This document shows, one piece after another, positions 1-7,131 of a DNA stretch of 8,212 bases. Every line of letters begins with the position of its first letter. The first letter of the stretch is position 1. Below the pieces are notes generated by a model that saw only the letters and a program-made list of their open reading frames with translations, was not told the origin of the DNA and made no database searches. Origin of the DNA: Phenylobacterium sp. CCH9-H3 (GTDB lineage Bacteria > Pseudomonadota > Alphaproteobacteria > Caulobacterales > Caulobacteraceae); assembly GCF_001557235.1 (NCBI RefSeq), contig NZ_LSJI01000249.1, forward strand, positions 1 to 8,212. The letters run 5' to 3'. Both the position numbers and the translations under genes were made by a program.

Positions 1-25
1 GTGTAGATCTCCGGTCTCCAACGGG

Positions 26-427
26 ATGGAAGCCATGACCAGAGAGAACATCCACCACCTGCCGCGGCTCGGTATGTCGGGCGCCATGCGCCTGTTCGGC
101 CTGACGGCCCGCGCGCTGCGCTTCTACGAGGAAAAGGGGCTGGTCGAGGCGCGCCGCGACCGCCTGAACGCCCGCTACTACGACCCCGTCGCCCGCGGCC
201 GGCTGGAATGGATCGCCCGCCTGCGCAAGGCCGGCGTCTCGCTGCCGGACATCGAAGAGGTGCTGAGCGCCGACGAGGATGGCCGCGGCCACGACTGCGC
301 CATGCGCAAGCTGGAACGCCGGCGCGAGGCGCTGGCCGCCGAGCTCGGCCAGCTCGACGAGGTGCTGGCCGAGCTCCAGGCCCCGCGCAGCGAAGGCGCC
401 GCCCGCCGCCTGGGCCGCTCGGTCTAG
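26..427 (+). CDS. MerR-family transcriptional regulator
   Basis: This encodes a 133-residue DNA-binding regulator of the MerR superfamily. The winged-helix HTH spans about residues 22-60: LTARALRFYEEKGLV is the classic MerR recognition region, followed by an NARYYD wing. Residues about 95-118 form a charged Leu-rich helix suited to the antiparallel coiled-coil dimer. There is no C-terminal ligand domain. The only cysteine is Cys91, so the paired cysteines of metal or redox MerR proteins are absent and the effector cannot be named. Two starts are possible, ATG 26 and ATG 35, neither with a good Shine-Dalgarno; ATG 73 would begin just before the HTH. Only 25 nt upstream are visible, so the usual long-spacer MerR promoter cannot be examined. 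The gene converges on purH across a palindromic repeat, and nothing downstream on the same strand suggests a target. The family call is secure; the function is unknown. Confidence 0.88.
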   Translation: MEAMTRENIHHLPRLGMSGAMRLFGLTARALRFYEEKGLVEARRDRLNARYYDPVARGRLEWIARLRKAGVSLPDIEEVLSADEDGRGHDCAMRKLERRREALAAELGQLDEVLAELQAPRSEGAARRLGRSV

Positions 428-441
428 CAACACGCTCAGCA

Positions 442-478
442 TCATCCCGGTCTTCGCCTGACGGCGAAACCGGGATGA
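442..478. repeat. Palindromic repeat, copy 1, between merR-type gene and purH
   Basis: This is a nearly perfect hairpin. An outer 10-bp stem (TCATCCCGGT at 442-451 with ACCGGGATGA at 469-478) is followed by a single bulged C at 452, an inner 6-bp stem (TTCGCC with GGCGAA) and a TGAC loop. It lies in the 67-nt gap between the convergent stops of the MerR gene and purH. Neither strand has a T-run after the stem, so it is not a textbook intrinsic terminator, though it could stop or stabilise transcripts from both sides. The same design, including the bulged C, recurs at 6303-6332, which marks it as a dispersed REP-like element rather than a gene-specific terminator. Confidence 0.8.
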
Positions 479-494
479 GAGGCATTTGCCGTCC

Positions 495-2087
495 CTAGTG
501 CCGGAACACCCGCACGCCGGTGAACACCATGGCCAGGCCGCGTTCGTCGGCGGCCGCGATGACCTTGTCGTCTCCGATGGAGCCGCCGGGCTGGATCACC
601 GCGGTGCAGCCCGCGTCCGCCGCCTGGATGAGGCCGTCGGGGAACGGGAAGAAGGCTTCGGAGGCACAGGCCGAACCCTTCACGTCCAGGCCGAAGTCCG
701 CGGCCCTGAGGGCGGCGATCCGGGCCGAATCCTTGCGGTTCATCTGGCCGGCGCCGACGCCCAAGGTCTGGCCGGCGCGGGCGTAGACGATGGCGTTCGA
801 CTTCACGTGCTTGGCGATGGTGAAGGCGAACAGCATGTCCCGCACCTCCTCGTCCGTTGGGGCGCGCTTGGTCACCACCTTGAGATCCGCCGGCGTGAGG
901 CGGGCCGTATCGCGGCTTTGCACCAGGAAGCCCCCCGCCACGGAGCGGAAGGTGTTCCCGGCCGCCGCCGGGTCGGGCAGCCCGCCGGTGGTCAGCAGGC
1001 GAACGTTCTTCTTCTTGGCGAACAGGGCCACCGCGTCCGGATCGGCGTCCGGGGCGATCACCACCTCGGTGAAGATCTCCAGGATTTTCGCGGCCGTCGC
1101 GGCGTCCAGCTTGGTGTTCAGAGCCACGATGCCGCCGAACGCGCTGGTGGGGTCGCAGGCCAGAGCGCGGTCGTAGGCCTCCGCCAGCGAGGCGCCGGTG
1201 GCCACCCCGCAGGGATTGGCGTGCTTGATGATCGCGCAGGCAGGGCCGTTCGCGGGGTCAAACTCGGCGATCAGCTCGAAAGCCGCATCGGTGTCGTTGA
1301 TGTTGTTGTAGCTGAGCTCCTTGCCCTGGAGCTGCTTCGCCGTCGCCACGCCGGTGCGCGGGTCGGGGAAGCGGTAGAAGGCCGCCGACTGGTGCGGGTT
1401 CTCGCCGTAGCGCATGGTCTGGACCAGCTCGCCGGCGAAGGCCATCCGCTTCGGCGCGGCCTCGCCAAGGGCGCCGGCGAACCACGTCGAGATCGCCGCG
1501 TCGTAGGCCGCCGTCCGGCCGTAGGCCCGCGCCGCCAGGGTCTTGCGCAGGGCCAGCGACGTCGCGCCGCCATCCGCCAGTTCGGCCAGCACCTCATCCA
1601 TGTCGGCCGGATCGGTGCAGATGGCGACATAGCCGTGGTTCTTGGCGGCCGAGCGGATCATCGCCGGCCCGCCGATGTCGATGTTCTCGACGCAGGTCTC
1701 GTAGTCGCCGCCGGCGGCCACCGTCTGCTCGAAGGGGTAGAGGTTGACGTAGACGAGGTCGATCGCGCCGATCCCGTGTTCGTCCATGGCCGCCTTGTGC
1801 GCCGGCGCGTCGCGCACGCCCAGCAGGCCGCCGTGGACCACCGGATGCAGGGTCTTCACCCGCCCGTCCATCATCTCCGGGAAGCCCGTCAGGTCGGCCA
1901 CGTCCTTCACGGGCAAGCCGGCGTCTGCGATCGCCTTGCGGGTGCCGCCGGTGGAGACCAGCTCGACGCCAAGGGCTGCGAGCTGCTTTGCCGCCTCGAT
2001 CAGGCCCGTCTTGTCGGACACGGAGATCAGGGCGCGGCGGACCACGACCTTGTCGGGCGAGGGCGGGAAATGGGGGGCTGCGGGCAC
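495..2087 (-). CDS. purH: Bifunctional AICAR formyltransferase / IMP cyclohydrolase
   Basis: PurH catalyses the last two steps of purine synthesis: formyl transfer from 10-formyl-THF to AICAR, then ring closure to IMP, in the cytosol. The N-terminal MGS-like cyclohydrolase domain (about residues 14-200) carries the VSTGGT and [10 protein letters not shown] motifs. The transformylase domain follows, with RYGENPHQ (from about residue 226), [14 protein letters not shown], the catalytic Lys-His of KHANPCG (about residues 288-289), [15 protein letters not shown] and FFPFPDG near the end. I choose GTG at 2087 because AGAGGAG (2100-2094) sits 6 nt upstream and the resulting 530 residues match the usual length. 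An in-frame extension to 2168 is open but would add 27 residues of low-complexity sequence ahead of the conserved start. It is the last gene of the leftward cluster, 114 nt after the heparinase-like gene. All motifs I looked for are present. Confidence 0.97.
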   Translation of the reverse strand: MPAAPHFPPSPDKVVVRRALISVSDKTGLIEAAKQLAALGVELVSTGGTRKAIADAGLPVKDVADLTGFPEMMDGRVKTLHPVVHGGLLGVRDAPAHKAAMDEHGIGAIDLVYVNLYPFEQTVAAGGDYETCVENIDIGGPAMIRSAAKNHGYVAICTDPADMDEVLAELADGGATSLALRKTLAARAYGRTAAYDAAISTWFAGALGEAAPKRMAFAGELVQTMRYGENPHQSAAFYRFPDPRTGVATAKQLQGKELSYNNINDTDAAFELIAEFDPANGPACAIIKHANPCGVATGASLAEAYDRALACDPTSAFGGIVALNTKLDAATAAKILEIFTEVVIAPDADPDAVALFAKKKNVRLLTTGGLPDPAAAGNTFRSVAGGFLVQSRDTARLTPADLKVVTKRAPTDEEVRDMLFAFTIAKHVKSNAIVYARAGQTLGVGAGQMNRKDSARIAALRAADFGLDVKGSACASEAFFPFPDGLIQAADAGCTAVIQPGGSIGDDKVIAAADERGLAMVFTGVRVFRH

Positions 2088-2100
2088 GGCATTCTCCTCT
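2088..2100 (-). promoter_or_regulatory. purH Shine-Dalgarno with an out-of-frame ATG before the GTG start
   Basis: On the minus strand AGAGGAG occupies 2100-2094, followed by AATGCC and the GTG start at 2087. An ATG at 2092-2090 lies between them in a different frame. It would encode only 21 codons ending at a TGA inside purH, and it is 1 nt from the AGGAG core, too close for efficient initiation. The 6-nt spacing to GTG is favourable and decides the purH start. Confidence 0.75.
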
Positions 2101-2127
2101 GAGGGTCGATCAGGAAAATGCCCAGGC

Positions 2128-2150
2128 GCGCGGCGGTCTGCAGTCCGCGC
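2128..2150. other. Inverted repeat in the leader upstream of purH
   Basis: The 114-nt gap between the heparinase-like stop and the purH start holds GCGCGG (2128-2133) and CCGCGC (2145-2150) around an 11-nt centre containing the palindrome CTGCAG. It could fold in the purH leader or be an operator half-site pair. In DNA this rich in G and C such a repeat can occur by chance, and there is no T-run to make it a terminator. The gap may also hold a purH promoter, but no convincing -35/-10 pair is visible. Confidence 0.25.
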
Positions 2151-2201
2151 TCCCCGGTGGTCGCCCACCTCTAGTCGCCAGTCACGCGGAATGGGCGCGC
2201 C

Positions 2202-3884
2202 TTACGCCTGCGCCTTCGGCCCGTCAATCTGCTGGCGGGCCGGCGCGAGCTTCCACCGCACCCGGGCGCCGGAGTCCGCCCGCCGCTGGCCCCGCAGCAC
2301 CAGCTGCAGACCCCGTCCGCCGGCCAGGGGCTCCAGGGCGATGTCGAGGGCGTCGTTGCGCAGGATCCAGCCCTCCTGACCGCTGATCGGCCGCAGCAGC
2401 ACGCTCCGCCGATCCTGCGAGACCAGGGTCTGCACGCCGGGATGCAGCGGGAATCGCAGGGCGTACGGGACGAAGTGGCGGCCGTCGGGCCCCTGCGCCC
2501 GGGCGGTGGGCGTCAGCCGATCCTCGCCCCGCAGCTCGCCGGCCAGGGTGTCGAGGTAGAGCCGCCGCTGATGCATCAGGCCGTGCTTCGGCATCCAGCC
2601 GTGGTGCGCGAGGTCCAGCCAGACCGCGCCGGGCGCCTCGTGCCGCTGGCCGTCCACCGCCGCGGCCGGACCGGCCAGGCGCGCGCCCAGCACCCGGGCG
2701 GGAAAGCCCCGCAGCACACGCGCCTCGGCCGCGTCGCCCACCTCCACCGTCGAGGCGCTGCCGATCCCTCGCCCTGCGCACGCGTCGATCAGCCGTCGGC
2801 CGCCCACCAGCACCTGGATCGCCAGCGGCTGGTCGCAGGCCCGCTCGCTCCAGACGCCGCGGGGCGCCGCACCGGCGTCCGCCATCACCTGCAGCGTGCG
2901 GGTTTCGAAGCGCTGGTAGCCGCCGAGGTCGTTGGCCGCCGGACGGTCGCCGGTTTCGTCCTGGGCGCGGGCCGCCGCCACATAGGACGCCGAACGCGCT
3001 GCCCCGCCGTGAAAGGTCGCCAGGGCCCCGTCGGCGAGGGTGAAGAAGCGCACCGTGGCCGCCAGGCGGTCGATGGCGCGCTGCACGGCGTCTGGGGCCG
3101 CCAGGCCCCGCTGCACCATAGCCTCGTCCAGGGTCTGCAGGTCGAACAGCAGCTCCAGCGCCAGGTCCGGCCGGCGCGAAGCATGGCCACCCTCGGCGCC
3201 CACGGTCAGATCCAGCGCGCGGCCGAGCTTGCCCAGCGCGCGGTCCAGGAGCCGTTTGCCCGCCGGGCCGCGCAGGGAAACGCCGGCCACCGCCGCGCAG
3301 GCCGCGCGCTCGGCCGCCGTCGCCACGCTGCCGGGCCCCAGGAGGTCGCGGGCCTGCCGGGCCAGGTCGCCCGCGATCTTCGCCGTCTCGGCTTCGGAGG
3401 CTCGGGCGGCCAGGAGCGGTCCGGCGCAGGCCAGGTTGAACACCCGGCGCGCCATGACCTCGGGCGCCCAGGAGAAGGCGTTCCAGGTTCCGAAGACCCG
3501 GCGCCAGTCCAGCACCAGGCGCAGGGCTTCGGCCGCGCCCTCGGGCCCCGCGGCGATGAGGTGGGGAAGCCAGTCGAACCGGTGCAGCGCCTCGGCGAAG
3601 GCCCGGGTCGGGCTGGGACGGTCCCAGGGGTCGCCCCGCACGCCGACCACCATCGTCACGCCGTCATGGACAAAGGCGCCGGCCAGGATGGCGCGGCCGG
3701 CCTCGGGGTCCGCCGGACGGAAGTCGCGGGGCTGCAGCCCGAAGCCGCTGGGCCGGGGGCGCGCGGTCAACCACCGGTTGAGGGCCGCACTGCGCCACTC
3801 TTCGGCCAGGATCCGCCCGCCGCCCACGACCAGAGCCCGCGCCAGGTGGCGGCCGGGAAGCGGTGGCGCGCGGAGCCCGGCCAA
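2202..3884 (-). CDS. Heparinase II/III superfamily protein (COG5360-like)
   Basis: This 560-residue protein resembles the uncharacterised alphaproteobacterial heparinase-superfamily group (COG5360). The N-terminal half is an alpha-helical toroid-like region with FQPRDFRP-type sequence near residue 50, GDPWDRPSPTR (84-94), HRFDWLPHL (101-109) and GGHASRRPDLALELLFDLQ (232-250). The C-terminal half (about 325-555) is a beta-rich heparinase II/III-like domain with HHGWMPKHGLMHQRRLYL (427-444), LRGEDRLTP (451-459) and LRFPLHPGVQ (476-485). The family includes polysaccharide lyases, but I cannot name the substrate or confirm catalytic residues. No signal peptide or membrane segment is seen, so it is probably cytoplasmic, which is odd for a lyase. 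The start is TTG at 3884, the only start codon ahead of the conserved N-terminus, 7 nt after the rpe stop and without a clear Shine-Dalgarno, suggesting coupled translation. A GTG at 3827 is a weaker alternative. Confidence 0.85.
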   Translation of the reverse strand: MAGLRAPPLPGRHLARALVVGGGRILAEEWRSAALNRWLTARPRPSGFGLQPRDFRPADPEAGRAILAGAFVHDGVTMVVGVRGDPWDRPSPTRAFAEALHRFDWLPHLIAAGPEGAAEALRLVLDWRRVFGTWNAFSWAPEVMARRVFNLACAGPLLAARASEAETAKIAGDLARQARDLLGPGSVATAAERAACAAVAGVSLRGPAGKRLLDRALGKLGRALDLTVGAEGGHASRRPDLALELLFDLQTLDEAMVQRGLAAPDAVQRAIDRLAATVRFFTLADGALATFHGGAARSASYVAAARAQDETGDRPAANDLGGYQRFETRTLQVMADAGAAPRGVWSERACDQPLAIQVLVGGRRLIDACAGRGIGSASTVEVGDAAEARVLRGFPARVLGARLAGPAAAVDGQRHEAPGAVWLDLAHHGWMPKHGLMHQRRLYLDTLAGELRGEDRLTPTARAQGPDGRHFVPYALRFPLHPGVQTLVSQDRRSVLLRPISGQEGWILRNDALDIALEPLAGGRGLQLVLRGQRRADSGARVRWKLAPARQQIDGPKAQA

Positions 3885-3891
3885 GGGCGGC

Positions 3892-4551
3892 TCAGCCCCT
3901 GAGGGCGGCGATGTTGGCGGCGTAACGCTCCGCCCCGCCGCGGAAAACGGCGGTTCCGGCCACCAGGGCCGTGGCCCCCGCGGCGATGCACAGGGGCGCG
4001 GTCTCGGGCGTGACCCCGCCGTCCACCTCGAGCGGGATGTCCCGGCCCTCGGCGTCGATCATCTTCCGCAGCGCCTCGATCTTGCGAAGCTGCGAATGCA
4101 TGAAGGTCTGGCCGCCGAAGCCCGGATTGATCGACATGACCAGGATCAGGTCGATCTCGTCCATCATCCACTGGATGACCGAGGGATCGGTGGAGGGGTT
4201 GAACACCACCCCCGCCTTCGCCCCCAGCTTGCGGATGTGTTTGAGCGTGCGGTTCAGGTGCGGCCCGGCCTCCGGGTGGACGCTGACATAGTCGGCGCCG
4301 GCGTTCACGAAGGCCTCGATATACGGGTCGGCCGGCGCGATCATCAGGTGGCAGTCGAACGGAATCTTGGCGTGCGGCCTGAGCGCCTTCACCACGTCCG
4401 GCCCGATGGTGATGTTCGGCACGAAGTGGCCGTCCATCACGTCCACATGCACCCAGTCGGCGCCGGCGGCTTCGATGGCGGCCACCTCCTCGCCCAGCCG
4501 CGCGAAGTCGGAGGCGAGGATCGAGGGGGCGATGATGGTCCTGCTGGCCAT
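3892..4551 (-). CDS. rpe: Ribulose-phosphate 3-epimerase
   Basis: Rpe interconverts ribulose 5-phosphate and xylulose 5-phosphate in the pentose phosphate pathway, a cytosolic step linked to ribose 5-phosphate and hence PRPP supply. The 219-residue length and TIM-barrel motifs fit the family. APSILASDF (8-16) is the first strand; His35, Asp37 and the MDGHFVPN stretch form the metal and active site; CHLM supplies His68; INPGFGGQ (141-148) is the flexible loop; and Asp177 in VDGGV is the second catalytic acid. All four expected metal-binding residues (two His, two Asp) are present. It begins with ATG at 4551, preceded only by a weak GCGGAA stretch. The rsmB stop is 70 nt upstream and the next gene starts 7 nt downstream, so it is very likely the middle of one transcript. 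Confidence 0.97.
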   Translation of the reverse strand: MASRTIIAPSILASDFARLGEEVAAIEAAGADWVHVDVMDGHFVPNITIGPDVVKALRPHAKIPFDCHLMIAPADPYIEAFVNAGADYVSVHPEAGPHLNRTLKHIRKLGAKAGVVFNPSTDPSVIQWMMDEIDLILVMSINPGFGGQTFMHSQLRKIEALRKMIDAEGRDIPLEVDGGVTPETAPLCIAAGATALVAGTAVFRGGAERYAANIAALRG

Positions 4552-4621
4552 GGTTCCGCTTAGCCTGATGCGGGCCCGACTGCCAATCGCGCGTGGCGGC
4601 GAAGGCCCACGACGACGCCCC

Positions 4622-5926
4622 TCACGCCTGCCGCCTCATCCGGGCGGCGTAGAAGCCGTCCATCCCGCCCGCACGATGGTGCGGCAAGATCCGCAGGGTC
4701 CCGTCGGCGCGCAGGCTGGCCTCAGGCGCCCCGCCCTCCCCGGCCGTCATCGGCTCGAGGGCGAAGTCGGGGTGGCGCGACAGGAAGGTGGCCACCTGGC
4801 CTTCGCCCTCCTCCAGCTCCAGGGAGCAGACGCAATAGACCAGCCGCCCGCCGGGTTTGACCCGCCTGGCGGCGCTGGCCAGCAGCCGGGTCTGGACGCT
4901 GGAGAGCTTGGGGATGTCCGCCGGGCTCGCGACCCACAGCATGTCCGGGTGGCGGCGGAAGGTGCCGGTGGCCGAGCAGGGCGCGTCCAGCAGCACGGCG
5001 TCGAACGTCCGCCCGTCGTTCCAGTCGGCTCCGTCGGCGACCACCACCTCGGCGGCGAGCCCCGTTCGGGCGAGGTTTTCGGAGACCCGCCTGATCCGGC
5101 CCGCCGAGCGGTCCAGGGCGGTCACCTTCGCGCCGGCCTCGGCGAGCTGCAGGGTCTTGCCGCCGGGCGCCGCACACATGTCCAGGGCGGTCTCCCCCGG
5201 CTTCACGCCGAGCAGGCGCGCCGGGATGGCGGCCGAGGCGTCCTGCACCCACCAGCGGCCCTCGGCGAAGCCGGGCCAGGTCGAGACCTCGCCCTTCAGG
5301 CCCACGCGCAGGCTGCCGCCCGGCAGAGGCTCGGCCTCCAGCGCGGACGCAAGGTCAGCCGCGTCCGCCTTGGGCGTCACGTCGGTCGCCGGCTCCGCGC
5401 CGATCAGGGCGGCGATGGCGGCGGCGTTGTCGGGGCCGTAGGCGGCGCGCCAGCGCGCGGCGAGCCAGGTGGGCGCCATCAGGTCGGGATCGTCGAGGTT
5501 CGGCGGCTCGCGGGTCAGGCCGCGCAGCACCGCATTGACCAGGCCCTTCAGCGCCGCCCCGCCCTTCTGCGCGGCCGCCAAGTCGACGGTCGCGCCCACG
5601 GCGGCGTGCGCCGGCGTCTTCAGCACCAAGAGCTGGGCCGCGCCCAGGCGCAGCACGTTCACGATCCGCTCGGGCGGCGCCTTCTTCAGCCGCGCCTGCA
5701 GGGCGGTGTCGATGGGCCCCAACCAGCGCAGGGCAGCCATCACCAGGGCGCGGGCGAAGGCGCGGTCCCGCGGCTCCAGCGCCGCCAGGGCGGGGTGCGA
5801 GAGCCCCTCGTCCAGGCCCGCCCGCCGCGACAGGGCGGTGGTCAGGAGGTCAAGGGCGGCGGCGCGCGCGGGCAGGCCGCGGACGTCTTCGCCGGAGGGC
5901 GTGTTTGGCGTGTCGGTCGATGTCAC
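4622..5926 (-). CDS. rsmB: 16S rRNA m5C methyltransferase RsmB (Sun/Fmu type)
   Basis: RsmB methylates one cytosine of 16S rRNA (C967 in E. coli) to 5-methylcytosine using SAM. The 434-residue protein starts with a NusB-like all-helical RNA-binding domain (about 18-145), followed by the Rossmann methyltransferase. SAM motif I is DMCAAPGGKT (249-258), an acidic residue is Asp272 in LDRS, motif IV is LLDAPCSATGTFRRHPD with Cys317 (base release), and motif VI is YCVCSLELEEGE with Cys367 as the expected nucleophile. The end has the family's DGFYAARMRR. Motif VI reads YCVCS where YSTCS is more usual, adding Cys365; the nucleophile is kept. The start is GTG at 5926, with AGAGGG about 12 nt upstream, rather distant. 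It is the first gene of the leftward cluster and is divergent from the SDHAF4 gene across 52 nt. Confidence 0.95.
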   Translation of the reverse strand: MTSTDTPNTPSGEDVRGLPARAAALDLLTTALSRRAGLDEGLSHPALAALEPRDRAFARALVMAALRWLGPIDTALQARLKKAPPERIVNVLRLGAAQLLVLKTPAHAAVGATVDLAAAQKGGAALKGLVNAVLRGLTREPPNLDDPDLMAPTWLAARWRAAYGPDNAAAIAALIGAEPATDVTPKADAADLASALEAEPLPGGSLRVGLKGEVSTWPGFAEGRWWVQDASAAIPARLLGVKPGETALDMCAAPGGKTLQLAEAGAKVTALDRSAGRIRRVSENLARTGLAAEVVVADGADWNDGRTFDAVLLDAPCSATGTFRRHPDMLWVASPADIPKLSSVQTRLLASAARRVKPGGRLVYCVCSLELEEGEGQVATFLSRHPDFALEPMTAGEGGAPEASLRADGTLRILPHHRAGGMDGFYAARMRRQA

Positions 5927-5964
5927 GGCGGCGGCGTGCCCTCTTGGGCCGGCGCGCGCAAGGG

Positions 5965-5972
5965 ATTAGATC
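5965..5972 (+). promoter_or_regulatory. Candidate -10 element for the SDHAF4 gene
   Basis: ATTAGATC at 5965-5972 matches 6 of 8 positions of the Caulobacter housekeeping -10 consensus GCTANAWC. A weak TTG-containing -35 candidate (TTGGGCC, 5944-5950) lies 14 nt upstream. The box ends 6 nt before ATG 5979, so transcription would begin at or next to the start codon. The match is by eye and the -35 is poor. Confidence 0.35.
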
Positions 5973-5978
5973 AGGGCC

Positions 5979-6173
5979 ATGGCCGATCTCCCGCCCAACG
6001 CCGCCCCCGACAAGGCGCTCACGCCCGCCGCCCGCCGCGCCCTGGAAGAGGCCGCCGCCCGCCATGCCGCCGAGGCCGAAGCCGCCCGGGCCTACGAGGA
6101 AGGAGGCCCTAAAGGCGCCGAACCCACCCGTTTCGGCGACTGGGAGCGCAAGGGCATCGCGGTGGATTTTTAG
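5979..6173 (+). CDS. DUF1674 protein, succinate dehydrogenase assembly factor 4 (SDHAF4/Sdh8) homologue
   Basis: This small protein of 64 residues has an Ala/Glu-rich helical N-terminus and ends in GGPKGAEPTRFGDWERKGIAVDF-type sequence (42-64), the hallmark C-terminus of DUF1674. The mitochondrial member, SDHAF4/Sdh8, binds the flavinylated catalytic subunit SdhA before complex II is assembled. A similar role for the bacterial protein follows from family knowledge and is not shown by context, since no sdh genes are in the window. The core PTRFGDW and terminal DF are intact; position 47 is Ala where Pro is common. No signal peptide or membrane segment is seen. ATG 5979 has only AGGG 2 nt upstream, too close for a normal ribosome site. 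The gene is divergent from rsmB and converges on pyrF. Confidence 0.88.
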   Translation: MADLPPNAAPDKALTPAARRALEEAAARHAAEAEAARAYEEGGPKGAEPTRFGDWERKGIAVDF

Positions 6174-6200
6174 GGGCGACGGACAACCCATCGTTTGCCA

Positions 6201-6238
6201 TCCCGGTTTTGGCGCAGCCAAAGACCAGAACCCCGATC
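6201..6238. repeat. Palindromic repeat, decayed copy 2, SDHAF4-pyrF gap
   Basis: TCCCGGTT (6201-6208) leads into a perfect inner hairpin TTTGGC-GCA-GCCAAA (6208-6222), followed by GACCAGAACCCCGAT. The outer arms would pair almost fully with each other except for a GG/CC mismatch. The TCCCGGT start and hairpin layout match the copies at 442-478 and 6303-6332, so it is probably a degenerate relative. It could also be an unrelated hairpin acting on the SDHAF4 transcript, whose stop is 28 nt upstream. Confidence 0.45.
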
Positions 6239-6302
6239 ACCGACCCTGGAGATGTCCTTCAGCGGCGACGCGGCGGACGACCGTCGATTCAACGCATCGG
6301 GG

Positions 6303-6332
6303 TCCCGGTCTTCGCGTGCCGCGAAACCGGGA
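6303..6332. repeat. Palindromic repeat, copy 3, SDHAF4-pyrF gap
   Basis: TCCCGGT (6303-6309) pairs with ACCGGGA (6326-6332), with a bulged C at 6310, an inner stem TTCGCG/CGCGAA and a 3-nt TGC loop. The outer arm and bulge are the same as in the copy at 442-478; the inner stem has a compensated change at its tip, GCC/GGC there and GCG/CGC here, so pairing is kept. It sits 24 nt past the pyrF stop on that gene's strand, where it could cap the transcript's 3' end. There is no T-run on either side. Confidence 0.75.
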
Positions 6333-6356
6333 TGACATCCGTGGAGGAACTGCTCC

Positions 6357-7082
6357 TCAAACCCCCATCATCTCCGCCGCCACGCGCCGGGCCGCGGCCT
6401 GGGGATCGTTCGCCGCGGTGATGGGGCGGCCGCAGACGATGTGGCTGGCGCCGGCTCTCAGGGCGTCGGCAGGGGTGGCGGCCCGGGCCTGGTCGTTCCT
6501 GGCGGCCCAGTCGGGGCGCACGCCCGGGGTCACCACGAGAAAGTCCCGGCCGCCCAGCTTGCGCGCCAGTTCGGCCTCGTGCGGGCTGGCGATCACCCCG
6601 TCGCAGCCGGCCGCGATGGCCTGGTGGATGCGGCGCTCGACCAGGGCGCGGGCGCTCTCGTGGTAGCCCGTCTCGACGAGGTCCTCGTCGGTCAGGCTGG
6701 TCAGCACCGTCACCGCCAGGATCTTGAGGTTCGACGCCCCCCGGCCCCGGACCGCCGAGGCCATCACCTGGGGCTCGCCGTGCACCGTCAGGAAGTCGCA
6801 GCCCGAGCCGGCCAGCACCGCGGTGGCGCGCTGCACCGTGGTGCCGATGTCGTGCAGCTTCCAGTCCAGGAACACCTGCTTGCCGGCCGCCTTCAGTTCG
6901 CGGGCCAGGGTCATGCCCTCGCCGCCGGCGAACAGCTCCAGGCCGACCTTGTAGAAGGTCACGGCCTCGCCCAGGGCCTCGACCATCGCCCGCGCCTCGG
7001 CCACCGAGGGCAGGTCCAGCGGGATGATCAGCCGCGGGTCGGCCTTCACGGACGGTTGCGCGAGCACGGTTGCGGCGGCCAT
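6357..7082 (-). CDS. pyrF: Orotidine 5'-phosphate decarboxylase
   Basis: PyrF converts OMP to UMP, the last step of de novo pyrimidine synthesis, in the cytosol. The 241 residues contain the TIM-barrel signatures: PLDLPSV with Asp23, Lys45 in FYKVGLELF, the catalytic DxKxxD as Asp73, Lys75 and Asp78 in LDWKLHDIG, TPGVRP (185-190) and GRPI (218-221) for phosphate binding. The loop after DxKxxD reads GTT where PNT or GNT is common, a conservative difference. The start is ATG 7082, because GGAG lies 8 nt upstream; a GTG at codon 12, just before the conserved KADPRL, lacks a ribosome site. The same frame stays open far upstream on the minus strand through marC, but that part is low-complexity and antisense to a real gene. 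It is divergent from marC across 63 nt. Confidence 0.97.
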   Translation of the reverse strand: MAAATVLAQPSVKADPRLIIPLDLPSVAEARAMVEALGEAVTFYKVGLELFAGGEGMTLARELKAAGKQVFLDWKLHDIGTTVQRATAVLAGSGCDFLTVHGEPQVMASAVRGRGASNLKILAVTVLTSLTDEDLVETGYHESARALVERRIHQAIAAGCDGVIASPHEAELARKLGGRDFLVVTPGVRPDWAARNDQARAATPADALRAGASHIVCGRPITAANDPQAAARRVAAEMMGV

Positions 7083-7131
7083 GGTCCTGGCTCCGGTTGG
7101 GCGGCAGGGTGGCCCGCCGTCTTCGAATTGG

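Noticed and set aside
1..11. GTGTAGATCTC at the very start matches part of the Illumina P5 adapter complement.
   Set aside because: In this orientation adapter sequence should continue rightward as GGTGGTCGCC, but the window continues CGGTCTCC. Adapter at a left edge would be expected in the opposite orientation. Eleven bases are too few to call a contaminant.
26..427. The MerR protein as a mercury, copper or redox sensor.
   Set aside because: It has a single cysteine and lacks the paired ligands of those subfamilies, and no metal-efflux or redox gene is adjacent.
486..2102. A 538-codon open frame on the + strand antisense to purH.
   Set aside because: Long antisense frames are common in GC-rich DNA. 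The translation is low-complexity Gly/Arg/Val/His-rich with no family motif, while the opposite strand is a textbook PurH.
2088..2168. A 27-residue in-frame N-terminal extension of PurH.
   Set aside because: It would lie upstream of a strong Shine-Dalgarno and the GTG at 2087 and has no resemblance to the PurH N-terminus.
4367..6112. A 581-codon + strand frame antisense to rsmB and the start of rpe.
   Set aside because: It is low-complexity shadow translation opposite two well-supported genes.
6252..6335. A 27-codon frame in the SDHAF4-pyrF gap, preceded directly by GGAG.
   Set aside because: The GGAG abuts the ATG with no spacer, the frame ends inside the palindromic repeat, and the peptide has no recognisable features.
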